A DNA stretch of 8,380 nucleotides, taken from the NCBI GenBank assembly GCA_024277475.1, contig JAJRVC010000161.1, forward strand, positions 1-8,380, in the 5' to 3' direction. A model generated the notes under the pieces. The model had not been told where the DNA came from. It saw only the letters and a list, made by a program, of their open reading frames with translations, and searched no databases. Every line of letters begins with the position of its first letter. Within the stretch, counting starts at the first letter, position 1. This document shows positions 6,909-8,380 of this stretch, piece by piece. The DNA comes from Deltaproteobacteria bacterium (lineage in GTDB: Bacteria > Desulfobacterota > Desulfobacteria > Desulfobacterales > JAFDCJ01). A program made the translations under genes and the position numbers.

Positions 6909-7162
6909 TTTGTGCAGAGCCGTAAGTTAACATTTCTAAGATGATGAACTTGAGTAATAAATAATTAATCGATTTAATATACAGGAGTGGTTTAAAATAA
7001 TCGGCGAACGATGAAAAAATCAATATGTTGGCAGTTCTTCAGCTACATTCATTGTTATCTAAAAGTCCAACATGACGAATCGCTCAACCGAGATTTGCTA
7101 CGCGGAAGGTAAATCATCTAATATAAAATTCCTCATGGCGGAGAAAACTAGATTAACTCAGT

Positions 7163-7283
7163 CGCTAACCAAAAAGGAGGTCGTTATGGTAGGCATTGTT
7201 GGTTACGGGGCCTACATCCCCCGGCATCGGATCCAGGTGGAAGAGATATCCAAAACCTGGGGCACCGATGCCGGGGCGTTGAA
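7163..7283 (+). repeat. Direct repeat copy 2 (start of intact HMG-CoA synthase gene)
   Basis: This is the partner of 987-1107, with 10 mismatches in 121 bases. It covers the leader CGCTAACCAAAAAGGAGG and the first 32 codons. Here the gene continues intact. Confidence 0.9.
7174..7180 (+). promoter_or_regulatory. Strong ribosome-binding site deciding the HMG-CoA synthase start
   Basis: AAGGAGG lies five bases before the ATG at 7186. It rules out the upstream in-frame ATG at 7072, which has no such site and would add 38 residues unlike the family. The same site is kept in the broken copy (998-1004). Confidence 0.9.
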
Positions 7284-8229
7284 GAAAGGGCTCCTGCTTC
7301 AGGAAAAATCGGTTCCGGGGCCGGACCAGGACACCATCAGTATGAGCGTGCAGGCCGCCCGGGACGCTTTGCAGCGGGCGCGAATCGATCCGCAAAAGCT
7401 GGGAGCAGTTTACGTCGGCTCGGAATCCCATCCCTACGCGGTAAAACCCAGCGGGACGGTGGTGGCCGACGCACTGAACGCAACACCCTTTGTACACTGC
7501 GCCGATTTTGAATTTGCCTGCAAAGCCGGATCCGAGGCCATGTTTGTGACCATGGCGCTGGTCAAATCCGGCTGGATGGATTACGCCCTGGCCATTGGGG
7601 CGGACACGTCCCAGGGCAAACCCGGAGACGCCCTGGAATACACCGCCGCAGCCGGCGCGGCAGCGTTCATCATGGGCCAGGAGAAGGTCATCGCAGAGGT
7701 GGAGCACACCCTCTCCTTTATGACCGACACGCCGGATTTCTGGCGGCGGGAATACCAATCCTACCCGGAACACACGGGACGCTTTACCGGCGATCCGGCT
7801 TATTTCAAACACGTCATTGGCGCGGGAAAGGCTATTCTGGAAAAATCCGGCTACAAACCGAAGGATTTTGCCCACGCGGTATTTCATCAGCCCAACGGGA
7901 AATTCCCCACCCGGGCGGCAAAAATGCTGGGGTTCTCCCCGGAGCAGATCGAGACCGGGCTGCTCTGCCCCTATATCGGCAACACCTACTCCGGCTCCTC
8001 TCCGCTGGGCTTAGCAGCTATACTGGATGTGGTCAAACCCGGGGAACGGATTTTGATGGTCTCCTTTGGCTCCGGGGCCGGCAGCGACGCCTTTGTCTGG
8101 AGAGCCACTGAGGAAATCACCCGCGTGCAGGAAATGGCTGCAACGGTGCGGCAGATGCTGGATCAGGAAAAATTTTATGTGGACTACGGCGTCTACGCCA
8201 AGTATCGCAAGAAGATCAAAATGGAGTAA
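7186..8229 (+). CDS. Hydroxymethylglutaryl-CoA synthase, archaeal type
   Basis: The 347-residue enzyme would condense acetyl-CoA with acetoacetyl-CoA to HMG-CoA, the precursor of mevalonate and isoprenoids, in the cytoplasm. Its length and sequence fit the compact archaeal-type family (about 350 residues), not the longer eukaryotic/Gram-positive type. It starts MVGIVGYGAYIPRHRI. The likely catalytic residues are visible: Glu80 in VGSESHPYAVKP, the acyl-carrying Cys112 in FEFACKAGSEA, and His234 in VFHQPNGKFP. The C-terminal thiolase-fold motif SFGSGAGSDAF is at 293-303. The thiolase gene follows after 49 bases, matching the archaeal order synthase-thiolase-DUF35; in archaea these proteins form a complex passing acetoacetyl-CoA directly. 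The gene is clearly richer in GC than the genes to its left (hand count 42/60 at 7321-7380 against 26/60 at 1621-1680), which may reflect transfer or stronger codon selection. The family also occurs in some bacteria, where a different acyl substrate cannot be excluded. Confidence 0.93.
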   Translation: MVGIVGYGAYIPRHRIQVEEISKTWGTDAGALKKGLLLQEKSVPGPDQDTISMSVQAARDALQRARIDPQKLGAVYVGSESHPYAVKPSGTVVADALNATPFVHCADFEFACKAGSEAMFVTMALVKSGWMDYALAIGADTSQGKPGDALEYTAAAGAAAFIMGQEKVIAEVEHTLSFMTDTPDFWRREYQSYPEHTGRFTGDPAYFKHVIGAGKAILEKSGYKPKDFAHAVFHQPNGKFPTRAAKMLGFSPEQIETGLLCPYIGNTYSGSSPLGLAAILDVVKPGERILMVSFGSGAGSDAFVWRATEEITRVQEMAATVRQMLDQEKFYVDYGVYAKYRKKIKME

Positions 8230-8268
8230 AGAACAGTTCTAAAGTGTAATCAAACCCGAAAACAATAC

Positions 8269-8273
8269 GGAGG
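8269..8273 (+). promoter_or_regulatory. Ribosome-binding site of the thiolase gene
   Basis: GGAGG lies five bases before a GTG and identifies that GTG (8279) as the start codon. Confidence 0.8.
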
Positions 8274-8278
8274 AAACC

Positions 8279-8380
8279 GTGGATAAAGAAGTTGCTGTCA
8301 TTGGCGTTGGGATGGTTAGCGGCGGCGAACATTGGGGGAAATCGCTCCGTCAATTGTTCGTCGAAGCCGCGTTAACTGCA
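8279..8380 (+). CDS. Archaeal-type thiolase (acetyl-CoA acetyltransferase), 5' part only
   Basis: Thirty-four codons are visible before the right edge, starting from GTG. The product begins [20 protein letters not shown] and continues [14 protein letters not shown]. This N-terminus (V-A-V/I-I-G-V-G-M, then 'SLRxLxVEAA') is typical of the thiolases that accompany archaeal-type HMG-CoA synthases and make acetoacetyl-CoA from two acetyl-CoA. The catalytic cysteine and histidines lie outside the window. It is probably co-transcribed with the synthase upstream. The thiolase-fold identity is likely; the exact substrate is inferred from the neighbour. Confidence 0.85.
   Translation, partial: MDKEVAVIGVGMVSGGEHWGKSLRQLFVEAALTA

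Larger units (their letters stand above)
6075..6944 (+). pseudogene. C-terminal part of the S8 protease with a sorting/FlgD-like domain, separated by a stop codon
   Basis: This frame is the same as that of the protease (both starts are divisible by three) and is open from the codon after its TAA. A possible TTG start at 6081 has only a weak AAGG (6073-6076) before it and no signal sequence follows, so an independent exported protein is unlikely. Numbering from 6081, residues 1-185 are a linker without a recognisable domain. Residues 190-287 are a C-terminal sorting (type IX secretion-like) or FlgD-Ig-like domain: YPNPFNPST (196-204), DISGRKVRTL (222-231), VTWEGRNETG (243-252), SSGVYVYRIQAG (256-267). 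Such domains end exported proteins in Bacteroidota, KSB1, Calditrichota and similar phyla. Two local oddities are a 15-base tandem duplication (6269-6298) and an insertion near the end (6885-6908). Readthrough or a sequencing error at the stop would make it part of one protein of about 1275 residues. Confidence 0.8.

Noticed and set aside
7011..7112. Short frame starting MKKSICWQFF in the spacer before the HMG-CoA synthase
   Set aside because: It has only 33 codons, and the nearest ribosome-binding-like GGAG is about 25 bases away. It might be a broken signal-peptide gene start, but nothing supports that.
7072..7185. Upstream extension of the HMG-CoA synthase to an ATG at 7072
   Set aside because: The extra 38 residues are unlike the family. 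The strong AAGGAGG before 7186 and the family's usual MVGIxxYGAYIP start decide for 7186.
7165..7887. 240-codon minus-strand frame
   Set aside because: It is the antisense shadow of the GC-rich HMG-CoA synthase gene, whose catalytic motifs are clear.

Overview
The window looks like a stretch of a bacterial chromosome from an uncultured or little-studied lineage of the Fibrobacterota-Chlorobiota-Bacteroidota (FCB) type, such as candidate division KSB1, Calditrichota or relatives. The main clue is a secreted protease reading frame ending in a typical C-terminal sorting/FlgD-like domain (YPNPFNPST at its start, GVYVYR near its end). The Asp-box and PD40 propeller proteins fit this. The phylum is an inference from protein style, not shown directly. 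Most of the window is AT-leaning and low in gene density; the HMG-CoA synthase gene at the right is clearly GC-richer.

Layout, left to right, all genes on the + strand. (1) 2-658: 3' part of a TolB/PD40-type beta-propeller protein that runs off the left edge. (2) 659-1467: gene-poor. It holds a cluster of hairpins (783-976) and, directly after it, a 121-bp broken copy (987-1107) of the 5' end of the HMG-CoA synthase gene found intact 6176 bp downstream. (3) 1468-2556: a putative lipoprotein with five Asp-box repeats. (4) 2557-3116: intergenic, with a terminator-like structure that has an alternative hairpin, a 49-nt near-perfect palindrome and further inverted repeats. (5) 3117-6944: a secreted subtilisin-family (S8) protease with a complete Asp/His/Ser catalytic set. 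It is interrupted by an in-frame TAA at 6072-6074, so the C-terminal sorting domain (6075-6944) is cut off from the catalytic part. (6) 7186-8229: an intact archaeal-type HMG-CoA synthase. (7) 8279-8380: the start of an archaeal-type thiolase, truncated by the right edge.

The left and middle genes encode exported proteins (surface propellers and a protease). The right-hand pair encodes the first two steps of an archaeal-style mevalonate route (acetyl-CoA to acetoacetyl-CoA to HMG-CoA). In archaea these two enzymes form a complex with a small DUF35 protein, whose gene would be expected just beyond the right edge.

I see no CRISPR array, tRNA, rRNA, transposase or other known defence or mobile system. 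The points most worth a second look are the duplicated HMG-CoA synthase 5' end bracketing the exported-protein genes, the nonsense-split protease, a short repeat-like insertion inside its sorting domain, and the hairpin-rich spacers.
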